This document shows positions 43,406 to 50,350 of a stretch of DNA of 64,000 bases, in pieces. How positions within the stretch are numbered: the first letter of the stretch is position 1; every line of letters begins with the position of its first letter. Both the position numbers and the translations under genes were made by a program. The notes under the pieces were generated by a model, which saw nothing but the letters and a program-made list of their open reading frames with translations, was not told where the DNA came from and made no database searches. The DNA lies in the NCBI GenBank assembly GCA_910584915.1, contig CAJUDM010000023.1:1-64000 (forward strand). Direction: 5' to 3'. The DNA comes from an uncultured Lachnospiraceae bacterium. Its GTDB lineage: Bacteria; Bacillota; Clostridia; Lachnospirales; Lachnospiraceae.

Positions 43406-43487
43406 CGGGAAACTTCGCAATTTCCTTCGGAAATCCCTTCGTATCTCGGGAAACTTCGCAAAATCCTTCGGATTTCCCGAAGTATCT
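43406..43487 (-). repeat. Two tandem 41-bp hairpin units
   Basis: Units at 43406-43446 and 43447-43487 share CGGGAAACTTCGCAA and GTATCT ends. The inner hairpins differ but both pair perfectly: ATTTCC TTC GGAAAT in the first, AAATCC TTC GGATTT in the second. In the second unit CGGGAAA also pairs with TTTCCCG. Confidence 0.75.
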
Positions 43488-43521
43488 GAAAATTATTTGC
43501 TCTGAGGGGCAAATAATTTTC
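43488..43521 (-). repeat. Perfect 13-bp hairpin after a shell gene
   Basis: GAAAATTATTTGC (43488-43500) pairs exactly with GCAAATAATTTTC (43509-43521), overlapping the stop codon of the upstream BMC gene; no T-run follows on the minus strand, so it may protect the 3' end of a processed message rather than stop transcription. Confidence 0.65.
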
Positions 43522-43864
43522 ATCGTTTGTCAAACGCGTTCAGTTTCAGCATTTTACAGCAGTCCGGCGTCGGTCTCGGGATGATGTAGCTCTGCACGAT
43601 CCCCGCGCCATCCGCGGCTACCTGTTTCGCCGCCTCCATGGCTGCTTCCACGTCTGCCACTGTTCCGCGGAATTTGATGGTTACCAGCAGTGGAACCGGA
43701 AGTGCGTCCGCATTTGCCGGTTTGTTCTTATCGAAGTTTTCCAGGGTTACATCGCCCGCCTTACAGCCCGCGTCGGCTGCCAGAAAGGCGGTCGTAAGCC
43801 CGAAGACTTCCAGAATACCCACAGCTCTTTCGTCTTTCACTTCCTCCAACATTTTTTCTTCCAT
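43520..43864 (-). CDS. Divergent BMC-H shell protein
   Basis: A 114-residue BMC-domain protein with an N-terminal extension (MEEKMLEEVKDERAVGILEV) and an inserted loop (FDKNKPANADALPVPLLVTI) before the usual FRGTVADVEAAMEAA. It ends YIIPRPTPDCCKMLKL with a CC pair. The inserted loop would reshape the pore. AGGAG eight bases upstream supports the ATG at 43864. Confidence 0.85.
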   Translation of the reverse strand: MEEKMLEEVKDERAVGILEVFGLTTAFLAADAGCKAGDVTLENFDKNKPANADALPVPLLVTIKFRGTVADVEAAMEAAKQVAADGAGIVQSYIIPRPTPDCCKMLKLNAFDKR

Positions 43865-43921
43865 CGCCTATACTCCTAACTTACTGCATGCCCGGTTTAC
43901 GGGAACCGCCACAATCTACAT

Positions 43922-45154
43922 CTAAGACCGTGCCGTATCGTTCACGATCGCTATCTTCAATCCTGTCATCGCCAGGTTCTTCTCCAGCGCCTCGTTGATC
44001 TGCTCAAGCGGATATCTGTCTGTGATCAGCTCTGAGAGCGGAAGTCCGATCGCCTTTGCGCTCTTTAAGAAGTCAAAGGTCGTCACATAATCTCTCAGGG
44101 TGTATACCCAGGAACCCACCAGCGTGATCTCCTTCGAGCAGATGTCAAAGTGCGGATTGATCGTCGCGTCGCCGCCGTTAATGAAGAAGCCCAGCTCGCA
44201 GAGGCCGCCGCCGTTTCTGATAAACTTGTAGATGTTTGCGTGTGCCACCGGTGAGCCGGTACACTGGAATGCGAAGTCTGCGGGATGCCCGCCAAACGCT
44301 TCCTCCACTCCCTTTGCCAGGTTTTCAATGCCCTTGTAGTTCATAAAGTTCACGCTGCCCGCTGCACCGAGGCGTTTTGCGAACGCCAGCCTCTGTTCAT
44401 TGCCGTCCACAGCGATCACGTTCACCATGCCCATGGTCTTTAAGATCGCGATACAGATCAGGCCGATCGGACCGCATCCCTGTACCACCACACGGCTGTT
44501 GAACCGGAGAATGCCTGTCGTTTTTGCTCTCTCCACCGCATGGATCAGCACCGCGCAGGGCTCGATCAGGATACGGGAGTCCAGATCCAGATCGCTCACG
44601 TTGAAGAATGTGGAGCCCAGTGCGCCTCTGATCAGGATATATTCCGCAAACCAGCCGTTAAAGTTGGATGCATCCTCCGCCAGCAGGCCGTACACATCAG
44701 CGCCGCCTACGTTCTGTTTGTTTAAATCATACATTGTGATATCCGGGTTATCCTTGAAGATCATGCAGGTTACGATCTTGTCGCCGACTTTTACGTCCTT
44801 GCCCGCACTGTCCTTCTTCACGTTCTTACCCATCTTTATGATCTCGCCGGTGCCCTCATGGCCCAGCGCCACGGGGATCAGCCCGAAGGGATCGTTTTTA
44901 TATTCGTGAGCATCCGTACCGCATACGCCGCAGCCTTCCACCTTCACGAGCATATCGTCATCGCCCACTTCAGGGATCGGATATTCTCTGATGTCAAAGT
45001 GCTTCAACTGTGTCAGCACTGCCACTTTTCCCGTTTTGGGAATATTGCCCGCCACGGGAGCCGCCGCCGGCGCAGCGCTTCTGACACTGCCGTCAGTCAT
45101 GCTGGCGAGTACCTGTCTGACGATCTGCTCAACGTCATTTGAATTTACTGCCAT
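43922..45154 (-). CDS. Zinc-type alcohol dehydrogenase with encapsulation peptide
   Basis: A 410-residue MDR dehydrogenase starting at ATG 45152-45154 with GGAGG nine bases upstream. Residues 1-20 (MAVNSNDVEQIVRQVLASMT) form an amphipathic helix followed by an Ala/Pro linker, a typical cargo tag. Catalytic zinc ligands are in GCGVCGTDAHEYK and LGHEGTGEII; the dinucleotide fold is in VVVQGCGPIGLICIAILK. It probably reduces lactaldehyde to 1,2-propanediol and/or propionaldehyde to propanol, in place of the iron-type PduQ of enteric bacteria. The long upstream ORF extension is repeat sequence, not protein. Confidence 0.85.
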   Translation of the reverse strand: MAVNSNDVEQIVRQVLASMTDGSVRSAAPAAAPVAGNIPKTGKVAVLTQLKHFDIREYPIPEVGDDDMLVKVEGCGVCGTDAHEYKNDPFGLIPVALGHEGTGEIIKMGKNVKKDSAGKDVKVGDKIVTCMIFKDNPDITMYDLNKQNVGGADVYGLLAEDASNFNGWFAEYILIRGALGSTFFNVSDLDLDSRILIEPCAVLIHAVERAKTTGILRFNSRVVVQGCGPIGLICIAILKTMGMVNVIAVDGNEQRLAFAKRLGAAGSVNFMNYKGIENLAKGVEEAFGGHPADFAFQCTGSPVAHANIYKFIRNGGGLCELGFFINGGDATINPHFDICSKEITLVGSWVYTLRDYVTTFDFLKSAKAIGLPLSELITDRYPLEQINEALEKNLAMTGLKIAIVNDTARS

Positions 45155-45169
45155 TATTTTATGCCTCCA

Positions 45170-45274
45170 TTCCAGTTCCGCATCCTCTCTTTCGGTATCA
45201 TTTCCGGCAGAGCGATTTCCGGCTGCCTGCGCATCCGTAAATCCTCTGGATACCGTCCGTTCGGATGCTGTTTT
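45170..45274 (-). repeat. Family A structured repeat (copy A2) before the dehydrogenase gene
   Basis: A 105-bp element ending 16 bp before the ATG, immediately before GGAGG. Stems: GCATCC (45180-45185) with GGATGC (45263-45268), GGTATC (45194-45199) with GATACC (45249-45254), plus inner CAGAG/CTCTG and GATTT/AAATC. Confidence 0.82.
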
Positions 45275-45278
45275 ATTC

Positions 45279-45370
45279 TGATACAACGGATTGTTCCGCA
45301 CTTCGTGCTCCCACAATCCTGAAAACATTCGGAATCCGCCCTGTCCGGGCTGCTTCCTCATGTTTTGCGG
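45279..45370 (-). repeat. Family B structured repeat (copy B1)
   Basis: A 92-bp element four bases upstream of A2 on the same strand. Its 3' hairpin is GGATTGT (45313-45319, minus) with ACAATCC (45288-45294) around a GCAC-GAA-GTGC tip; a second stem joins AAAACAT and ATGTTTT. The same-length copy at 53157 is about 86% identical. Confidence 0.82.
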
Positions 45371-45379
45371 ATCATAATG

Positions 45380-45412
45380 TCATGTTTTTTCATGCAAGCA
45401 TGAAACACATGA
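45380..45412. repeat. Palindrome with TCATGCAAGCATGA core
   Basis: TCATGT (45380-45385) and ACATGA (45407-45412) enclose TTTCATGCAAGCATGAAA. It directly precedes family B copy B1 on the minus strand and shares its core with the palindrome at 42342-42355. Confidence 0.7.
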
Positions 45413-45430
45413 CCTTTTGATCCTTGTGTA

Positions 45431-46822
45431 TCACCTTATACATAAGTTATCCGTCATCACGCAGCGCCTTTTCTTCGTAAAGCTCTTTGCGCTGGTCAGT
45501 CCCTCGCCGGTCCTGCTGGCGATCGTAAAGGTGCAGATGCTCTCGCCGCCAAAGCCTAAAGCCGCGTAGGAAGGCCCGTTCTTCACCAGGATCGCCGTGT
45601 CGATCGCTTTCGCGTACTTTGTGATCCTGTCCACATTCTTGGAGTGGATATGTGCGGAGTGGCGGTTGCCGTGCTCAAGCCATACGGCCTTTTCCACCGC
45701 GTCGTCAAAATCTTTTGCCGGAACGATGCCGAGAATCGGCATCATCAGCTCTGTCGTGATAAGCGGGTGCTCCTTCTCGCCGACAAACGTAATGCAGCGG
45801 ATATTGTCAGGTACTTCCACACCGATCATAGAAAGCAGAACCTTCGCGGAACGTCCCACACATTTCCTGTTCAGGGATCCCTTCGGCGTGATCACTGTCG
45901 CCGCCAGTTTATCCTGCTCCTCCCTGGATGCCAGATAACATCCCTGCTCATTCACCATATAGTGCAGAAGCTCATCGATAATGCTCTCCACCGCCACGAT
46001 CTCTTTCTCCGCGATACAGGGGAGATTATTGTCGAATGTACAGCCGTTCACCACATCCGCAGCCGCTTTCCTGATATCCGCCGTCTCATCGATCAGCGCG
46101 GGCGGATTGCCTGCCCCTGCGCCGATACCGCGCCTGCCGGAAGATAATACCGCTGTCACAACGCCGGGCCCTCCAGTCGCAGCGATGAGCTGGATCGCCG
46201 GATGGTGCATCATGATATCGCTGGTCGCCAGCGTCGGGTTTTCCACCGTGCATGCCACATTGTCCGGTCCTCCCGCTTCCAGAGACGCCTCGTTTACCAG
46301 ATTGATGGCAAACATTGTCGTTTTCTTTGCCTGGGGATGAGGGTTGAATACTACCGTATTGCCGCCTGCGATCATTCCCATGGCGTTACAGAGCACCGTC
46401 TCGGACGGATTTGTGCTGGGAGTGATGGCGCCAATCACACCGAAAGGCCCCATCTCCACAAGGGTAAGCCCTCTGTCGCCCGAGTATGCCTCTGTTGTGA
46501 TATCTTCTGTGCCTGGCACCTTGTCTGCCACCAGATGGTGTTTTAAGATCTTGTGGGGCACATTGCCCATTCCCGTCTCATCCACGCCCATCCTCGCAAG
46601 GATCTCAGCACTTTCATGTGTCTTTTTACGGATATTGGAGATGATTTTTTCTCTCTGATCCATGGACAGATTTCTGACGATCTTCTGCGCTTTCTGGGCT
46701 GCCGCGATGGCTTCATTCATGTCTGTGAATATGCCATGCTTGCCCGAAGGGCTGTCAGCGATCTGCATTTTTGCCAAAACTTCTGATACAATATCCTGTA
46801 CCATGCTTTCACTTATAGGCAC
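45431..46822 (-). CDS. pduP: CoA-acylating propionaldehyde dehydrogenase (PduP-like)
   Basis: Oxidises propionaldehyde to propionyl-CoA with NAD+. A 463-residue aldehyde dehydrogenase with catalytic cysteine in FDNNLPCIAEKEIV near 270 and nucleotide-binding region around AATGGPGVVTAVLSSGRRG. The first residues (PISESMVQDIVSEVLAKMQ) are an encapsulation peptide. The start is a GTG (46820-46822) with GGAGG seven bases upstream, overlapping the HbpS-like gene by 10 bp. Confidence 0.92.
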   Translation of the reverse strand: MPISESMVQDIVSEVLAKMQIADSPSGKHGIFTDMNEAIAAAQKAQKIVRNLSMDQREKIISNIRKKTHESAEILARMGVDETGMGNVPHKILKHHLVADKVPGTEDITTEAYSGDRGLTLVEMGPFGVIGAITPSTNPSETVLCNAMGMIAGGNTVVFNPHPQAKKTTMFAINLVNEASLEAGGPDNVACTVENPTLATSDIMMHHPAIQLIAATGGPGVVTAVLSSGRRGIGAGAGNPPALIDETADIRKAAADVVNGCTFDNNLPCIAEKEIVAVESIIDELLHYMVNEQGCYLASREEQDKLAATVITPKGSLNRKCVGRSAKVLLSMIGVEVPDNIRCITFVGEKEHPLITTELMMPILGIVPAKDFDDAVEKAVWLEHGNRHSAHIHSKNVDRITKYAKAIDTAILVKNGPSYAALGFGGESICTFTIASRTGEGLTSAKSFTKKRRCVMTDNLCIR

Positions 46823-47295
46823 GTTACTACCTCCTTTAAGATGTCCTTTCCGTATGCCGCGAGGGCTGTGTCCTGCTCGGCGCTGCCGCCGCTCACACCG
46901 AGGGCCCCGATCATCCTGCCGCCCAGATAAAGAGGCTCGCCGCCGCCGAAGATCACGATCTTTCCTTCGTTGGTGAACTGGATCCCGTATAAGGACTCAC
47001 CCGGCTGTGCCAGCTTTCCCAGCGCTTCCGTGGACATTTTAAATGCCACACAGGTATAGGTCTTGTTCAGCGCCACATCGTAGCTTCCGATATAGGCGCC
47101 GTCCATGCACTGCACCGCCACCGGACGCCCCGCCCTGTCGGACACAGCCGCCACCACGGGTATCCCCATCTCCCTCGCCTTTTCCTGCACGCGCTCTATC
47201 AGCGCGTTGGCGGTCTTCAGGTTCATATCCCGCAGGGCGTCCTCCCCTCTCAGATAGGACTCTATTGTCTGTTTGATCAGTTCTTCCTGATTCAT
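46813..47295 (-). CDS. HbpS/GlcG-type protein (PduO C-terminal domain homologue)
   Basis: A 160-residue protein of the Haem_degrading/GlcG family, equivalent to the C-terminal half of PduO without the adenosyltransferase domain, as expected for a B12-free compartment. Family segments are VAAVSDRAGRPVAVQCMDG and GKIVIFGGGEPLYLGGRMIG. It begins with an amphipathic helix NQEELIKQTIESYLRGED that looks like a cargo tag. I use the ATG at 47293-47295; a GTG four codons earlier is possible, and neither has a strong ribosome binding site. Role unknown, perhaps heme or flavin binding. Confidence 0.8.
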   Translation of the reverse strand: MNQEELIKQTIESYLRGEDALRDMNLKTANALIERVQEKAREMGIPVVAAVSDRAGRPVAVQCMDGAYIGSYDVALNKTYTCVAFKMSTEALGKLAQPGESLYGIQFTNEGKIVIFGGGEPLYLGGRMIGALGVSGGSAEQDTALAAYGKDILKEVVTCL

Positions 47296-47318
47296 ATTGA
47301 TAACCACATTCTTTTCTA

Positions 47319-48140
47319 TTATAAACCTAACTGCTGCATTACCTTCTTTGTGATCTCAGCCACCACCTCGGGGCTTGCGGACTTTGCTACAGAAGATACG
47401 GATCCTGTGCCGTTGTCGCTGCTTCCATGACAGCCGCAGTTATGGCAGTTGTGGGTATCCTTGTTCATGCAGAGATTCGCGGGATGTTTTCCCGGAAGTC
47501 CCATCTGTCTCCTGATCTCATAGAGCTTCTCGATCGTGTTCTTGTCAAACTCCTTCGGGCCGCCCAGCATTTTGGACTTATACAGAAGTTCAGCATAGAA
47601 CTCAACGGATTCCATCTTATGATAAGCGGCGAGAAGGTCAGTGCTCCATGTCAGCGCACCATGGCTCTCAAGCAGAACCGCATCGTAATAAGGAAGATAT
47701 TTTTCTACATTGTCAGGGATTTCCATGGTGGAAGGTGTGCCGTACTCAGCGATAGGCACGCAGCCGAGAGCGATGACAGCTTCCGGCATGATCGGCTGTG
47801 TCAGCGGAATACCCGCGATAGCAAAAGATGTCGCAAAAGTAGGATGCGCGTGTACCACTGCTCCTACGTCCGGTCTCTTCGCATAGACTCTCATGTGCAT
47901 CTTGATCTCGGATGAAGGTTTGAATCCCTTGTTCGCCTGGATCACATTGCCGTTCTCGTCCACTTTACAGATGTACTCAGGCGTCATGAAGCCTTTGGAA
48001 ACACCGGTGGGCGTGCACAGGAACTCATGGTCGTTCAGCTTTACTGAGATATTGCCGTCGTTTGCCGCAACCATGTTTCTGTTGTAGATTCTCTTTCCGA
48101 TGTCACAGATCTGTTTTTTGATTTCAAATTCGTTCTGCAT
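47319..48140 (-). CDS. fucA: Class II aldolase (fuculose/rhamnulose-1-phosphate) with C-terminal encapsulation peptide
   Basis: Cleaves the sugar 1-phosphate to DHAP and L-lactaldehyde. A 273-residue protein: class II aldolase/adducin domain with zinc histidines in VVHAHPTFATSF and LESHGALTWS, and catalytic glutamate region SSEIKMH. After residue 215 a Cys/His-rich stretch (DTHNCHNCGCHGSSD) and a Gly/Ser linker lead to an amphipathic helix PEVVAEITKKVMQQLGL, a C-terminal cargo tag. It heads the transcript that follows the promoter at 48190-48218. Presence of rhaA/rhaB and absence of fucose genes here point to rhamnulose-1-phosphate. Confidence 0.9.
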   Translation of the reverse strand: MQNEFEIKKQICDIGKRIYNRNMVAANDGNISVKLNDHEFLCTPTGVSKGFMTPEYICKVDENGNVIQANKGFKPSSEIKMHMRVYAKRPDVGAVVHAHPTFATSFAIAGIPLTQPIMPEAVIALGCVPIAEYGTPSTMEIPDNVEKYLPYYDAVLLESHGALTWSTDLLAAYHKMESVEFYAELLYKSKMLGGPKEFDKNTIEKLYEIRRQMGLPGKHPANLCMNKDTHNCHNCGCHGSSDNGTGSVSSVAKSASPEVVAEITKKVMQQLGL

Positions 48141-48189
48141 AAAAATCTTTCCTCCTTGATTTTAGTCGATTCTGTTGCTTTATGTTTTC

Positions 48190-48218
48190 AGTATAAGGGT
48201 TGTTCGCAACAAAGTCAA
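48190..48218 (-). promoter_or_regulatory. Internal promoter and operator of the microcompartment operon
   Basis: Minus strand TTGACT (48213-48218) and TATACT (48190-48195) with a 17-bp spacer. The spacer is the inverted repeat TTGTTCGCAACAA (48200-48212), so a repressor bound there would exclude RNA polymerase. The DeoR-type regulator at 37827 is the best candidate. It would drive the aldolase-to-PduT half of the locus separately from the dehydratase half. Confidence 0.75.
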
Positions 48219-48315
48219 CATATTTGTGTGTTGTTTTTGTTGGTTTTTGTATTCCCATGTGGTATTCCGCAACCTGGGATAATGATCCTCTGATCATTCT
48301 CCTGTGTGAAGTTTT

Positions 48316-48418
48316 AGAATTTCTTAGCCTGCGTATTTTGCAGGGTTAGAAATTCTCTTATGTGAGATTTAGATTTTCTTAGGCGGCGTATTTTGGCGCC
48401 TTAGAAAATCTTCTCACA
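48316..48418 (-). repeat. Two tandem hairpins between the PduV and aldolase genes
   Basis: AGAATTTCT (48316-48324) pairs with AGAAATTCT (48348-48356); AGATTTTCT (48371-48379) pairs with AGAAAATCT (48403-48411), extended by TGTGAGA/TCTCACA (48361-48367, 48412-48418). Both share the loop GCGTATTTTG. They probably end or attenuate the upstream transcript just before the internal promoter. Confidence 0.75.
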
Positions 48419-48866
48419 TTTGCCACGGTAGTACATCCCCTTCCTCCGCCAGATATTCCAGGATTTCCGGGATGCCTTCCCCTGTTTTGGAATCCACATA
48501 AAAAATCTTTTTACAGCCTGTCAGCCTAAGCCACCTCTCCGCTCTCTCCACATTCGCCTTCTCATCGTTTATTTTTGTGATGATGCCCACCGTATCCCGG
48601 TTTGTCATGCTCGTGATACAGGGCGGGTAGAGAGAGTAGGGTTCGGTCGCCGCGATCAGCAGCCCTACCACCTGCGCTTCATATGTATAGAGTGCCAGCG
48701 CCCGCCCGAGGTGGGCAGTCTGGGCGTATTCTCCGGGGGTATCGATGATCACATCAAAGTAATTCACATACTGGGTTTTGTGATACTGTATCTTCTCCCC
48801 TTTCAGCGCCTGTGTCAGCGTCGTCTTTCCGGCTTCGCTTCTTCCCACTAAAATAATTTTTTTCAT
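48414..48866 (-). CDS. pduV: PduV/EutP-family small GTPase-like protein
   Basis: A 150-residue P-loop protein: Walker A GRSEAGKTTL at residues 8-17, G3-like DTPGEY near 43, G4-like ITKIND near 95. PduV is linked to compartment positioning in enteric bacteria; its role here is inferred. The start overlaps the end of the PduU-like gene by ATGA. Confidence 0.88.
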   Translation of the reverse strand: MKKIILVGRSEAGKTTLTQALKGEKIQYHKTQYVNYFDVIIDTPGEYAQTAHLGRALALYTYEAQVVGLLIAATEPYSLYPPCITSMTNRDTVGIITKINDEKANVERAERWLRLTGCKKIFYVDSKTGEGIPEILEYLAEEGDVLPWQM

Positions 48867-49240
48867 GTTCTTGTGATCCCGCAGATCGCATAGTGCAGCG
48901 TCTCATCCGCATAATCCAAAATAGCCTGTACCGACGCCTCCACCTCGGATACCGTCCCGGTGATGATCAGCGAGCCGCTGAAACGGTCCACAAATCCCAG
49001 TTCGATACCGGATGCCTTCATGGCGATATCCGCCAGAATGATCGCTGTCTCAGCCGGCGATACGGTCAGCACGCCAATGGCGGACTTTGCGTAGTCCACC
49101 GCCGGATCAAGTCCCAGCTTTTCATATAATACACGGTCCGGGTTTGCTATGATATGCGCCAGCGTGATCTGTCTGCCGGGCACCAGCTCCTGCACAATGC
49201 GCTGCTTTGCCTCCGGGCTCAAATTGTCTGTGTAACCCAT
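48863..49240 (-). CDS. pduU: Circularly permuted BMC-H shell protein (PduU/EutS-like)
   Basis: A 125-residue shell protein with an N-terminal segment (PGRQITLAHIIANPDRVLYE) that forms the extra beta-barrel of PduU/EutS, followed by the permuted BMC fold (IGVLTVSPAETAIILADIAM; GSLIITGTVSEVEASVQAIL). Coupled to pduV by a 4-base overlap; PduU and PduV are known partners. Confidence 0.9.
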   Translation of the reverse strand: MGYTDNLSPEAKQRIVQELVPGRQITLAHIIANPDRVLYEKLGLDPAVDYAKSAIGVLTVSPAETAIILADIAMKASGIELGFVDRFSGSLIITGTVSEVEASVQAILDYADETLHYAICGITRT

Positions 49241-49393
49241 TTTGTAACCTCCGCCTTTTCACCGTCAGTAAAATATCCGCTTTTACGGGAACTCCTGTTT
49301 ATCTGCCACAGCCGGTTCTCGAGTCAGTATCGTGTCATCCGTGATCTCACATAAGGCTCCGCCCGTGTGCTCTGGCAGGCTTTTCTGTCAGGA

Positions 49394-50245
49394 TCACCCG
49401 CCGATCTGGCAATACAGCGACGAGTTCTGTCTCACCACCTGCCGCAGCATCTCCATGTACGCATTGTCCGGCGGCAGTATGCCGTCCATCTCGTAATCCC
49501 TGCCGAGCCCTTCATACTTATCCTGCCCCAGCCTGTGGTAGGGCAGCAGATGTATCTTTTTCACGCCCGGCAATTTGTCCGCAAACTGCGCGATCGCCCG
49601 GATCTCCTCCGGCTTATCGTTGAAGGTCGGTATCACGGGCACCCGGATATCCAGCCTGGTCATTCCGGATTCGGCAACCTTTCTGGCATTCTCCAGCATC
49701 AGTTCATTGCTTCTTCCGGTGAAGCGTTTATGCTTTTCGGGATCGATGTGCTTGATATCCATCAGGTAGTTGTCCAGATAGGGCAGAAGCATCTCGATCT
49801 TTTCGTAGGGCAGCCCCGCCATACTCTCCATCGCCGTGTTCATGCCCCGCGCTTTCGCCGCGTGGAGCAGGTCTCTGGCAAATTCCGCCTGACAGAGGCT
49901 CTCGCCGCCGGAGAGGGTTAGCCCGCCGCCGGAGCGCCGGTAGTAGGGTTCGTCTTTAATGACCGTCTCCATCACTTCCTCCACCGTGACGTCCCTGCCG
50001 ATCACCTTCGGCTTTCCCTGCACCATCATCGTCTGGATCTGATACTCCTGGGATTCCGGATTGCAGCACCATTTACACCGGAGCACACAGCCCTTCAAAA
50101 ACACGATGGTACGGATGCCTTTTCCGTCATGAATGGAATAGCGCTGGATGTCAAAAATCCTTCCTTTAGTGTGGAGATACACCTTATCGGATACAGCTTC
50201 CGCAGGTATGGCTTTTATGGCAGTTGTATTCATGACATTTTCCAT
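49394..50245 (-). CDS. Glycyl-radical enzyme activating protein (radical SAM), diol dehydratase activase
   Basis: Installs the glycyl radical on the propanediol dehydratase using S-adenosylmethionine. The CX3CX2C cluster motif is GCVLRCKWCCNPES near residue 53, and the SAM-binding GGGLTLSGGES follows. At 283 residues it seems to lack the extra two-cluster ferredoxin insert of longer activases. The first 25 residues before KGRIFDIQRYS could be a cargo tag (AIKAIPAEAVSDKVYL). GGAGG precedes the ATG, 105 bp after the dehydratase gene. Confidence 0.92.
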   Translation of the reverse strand: MENVMNTTAIKAIPAEAVSDKVYLHTKGRIFDIQRYSIHDGKGIRTIVFLKGCVLRCKWCCNPESQEYQIQTMMVQGKPKVIGRDVTVEEVMETVIKDEPYYRRSGGGLTLSGGESLCQAEFARDLLHAAKARGMNTAMESMAGLPYEKIEMLLPYLDNYLMDIKHIDPEKHKRFTGRSNELMLENARKVAESGMTRLDIRVPVIPTFNDKPEEIRAIAQFADKLPGVKKIHLLPYHRLGQDKYEGLGRDYEMDGILPPDNAYMEMLRQVVRQNSSLYCQIGG

Positions 50246-50350
50246 GTATGTCCTCCGTTTATCTGTTCTTCTCTCCCGCCTGTCACGGTGCCGCAGGATA
50301 CCCGGGCGCCAAACGCCCGCTGTCCGCTCCGGGATTCCTGCCGCCCCGCA

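Noticed and set aside
43406..43487. Possible CRISPR fragment (two direct repeats)
   Set aside because: The 41-bp units are adjacent with no spacers and are themselves hairpins; no cas genes are present.
45155..45361. N-terminal extension of the Zn dehydrogenase (MRKQPGQGG...)
   Set aside because: The same peptide start appears before the PHP gene at 53167, but the DNA differences between copies keep hairpins rather than reading frame, and both genes have proper starts downstream.
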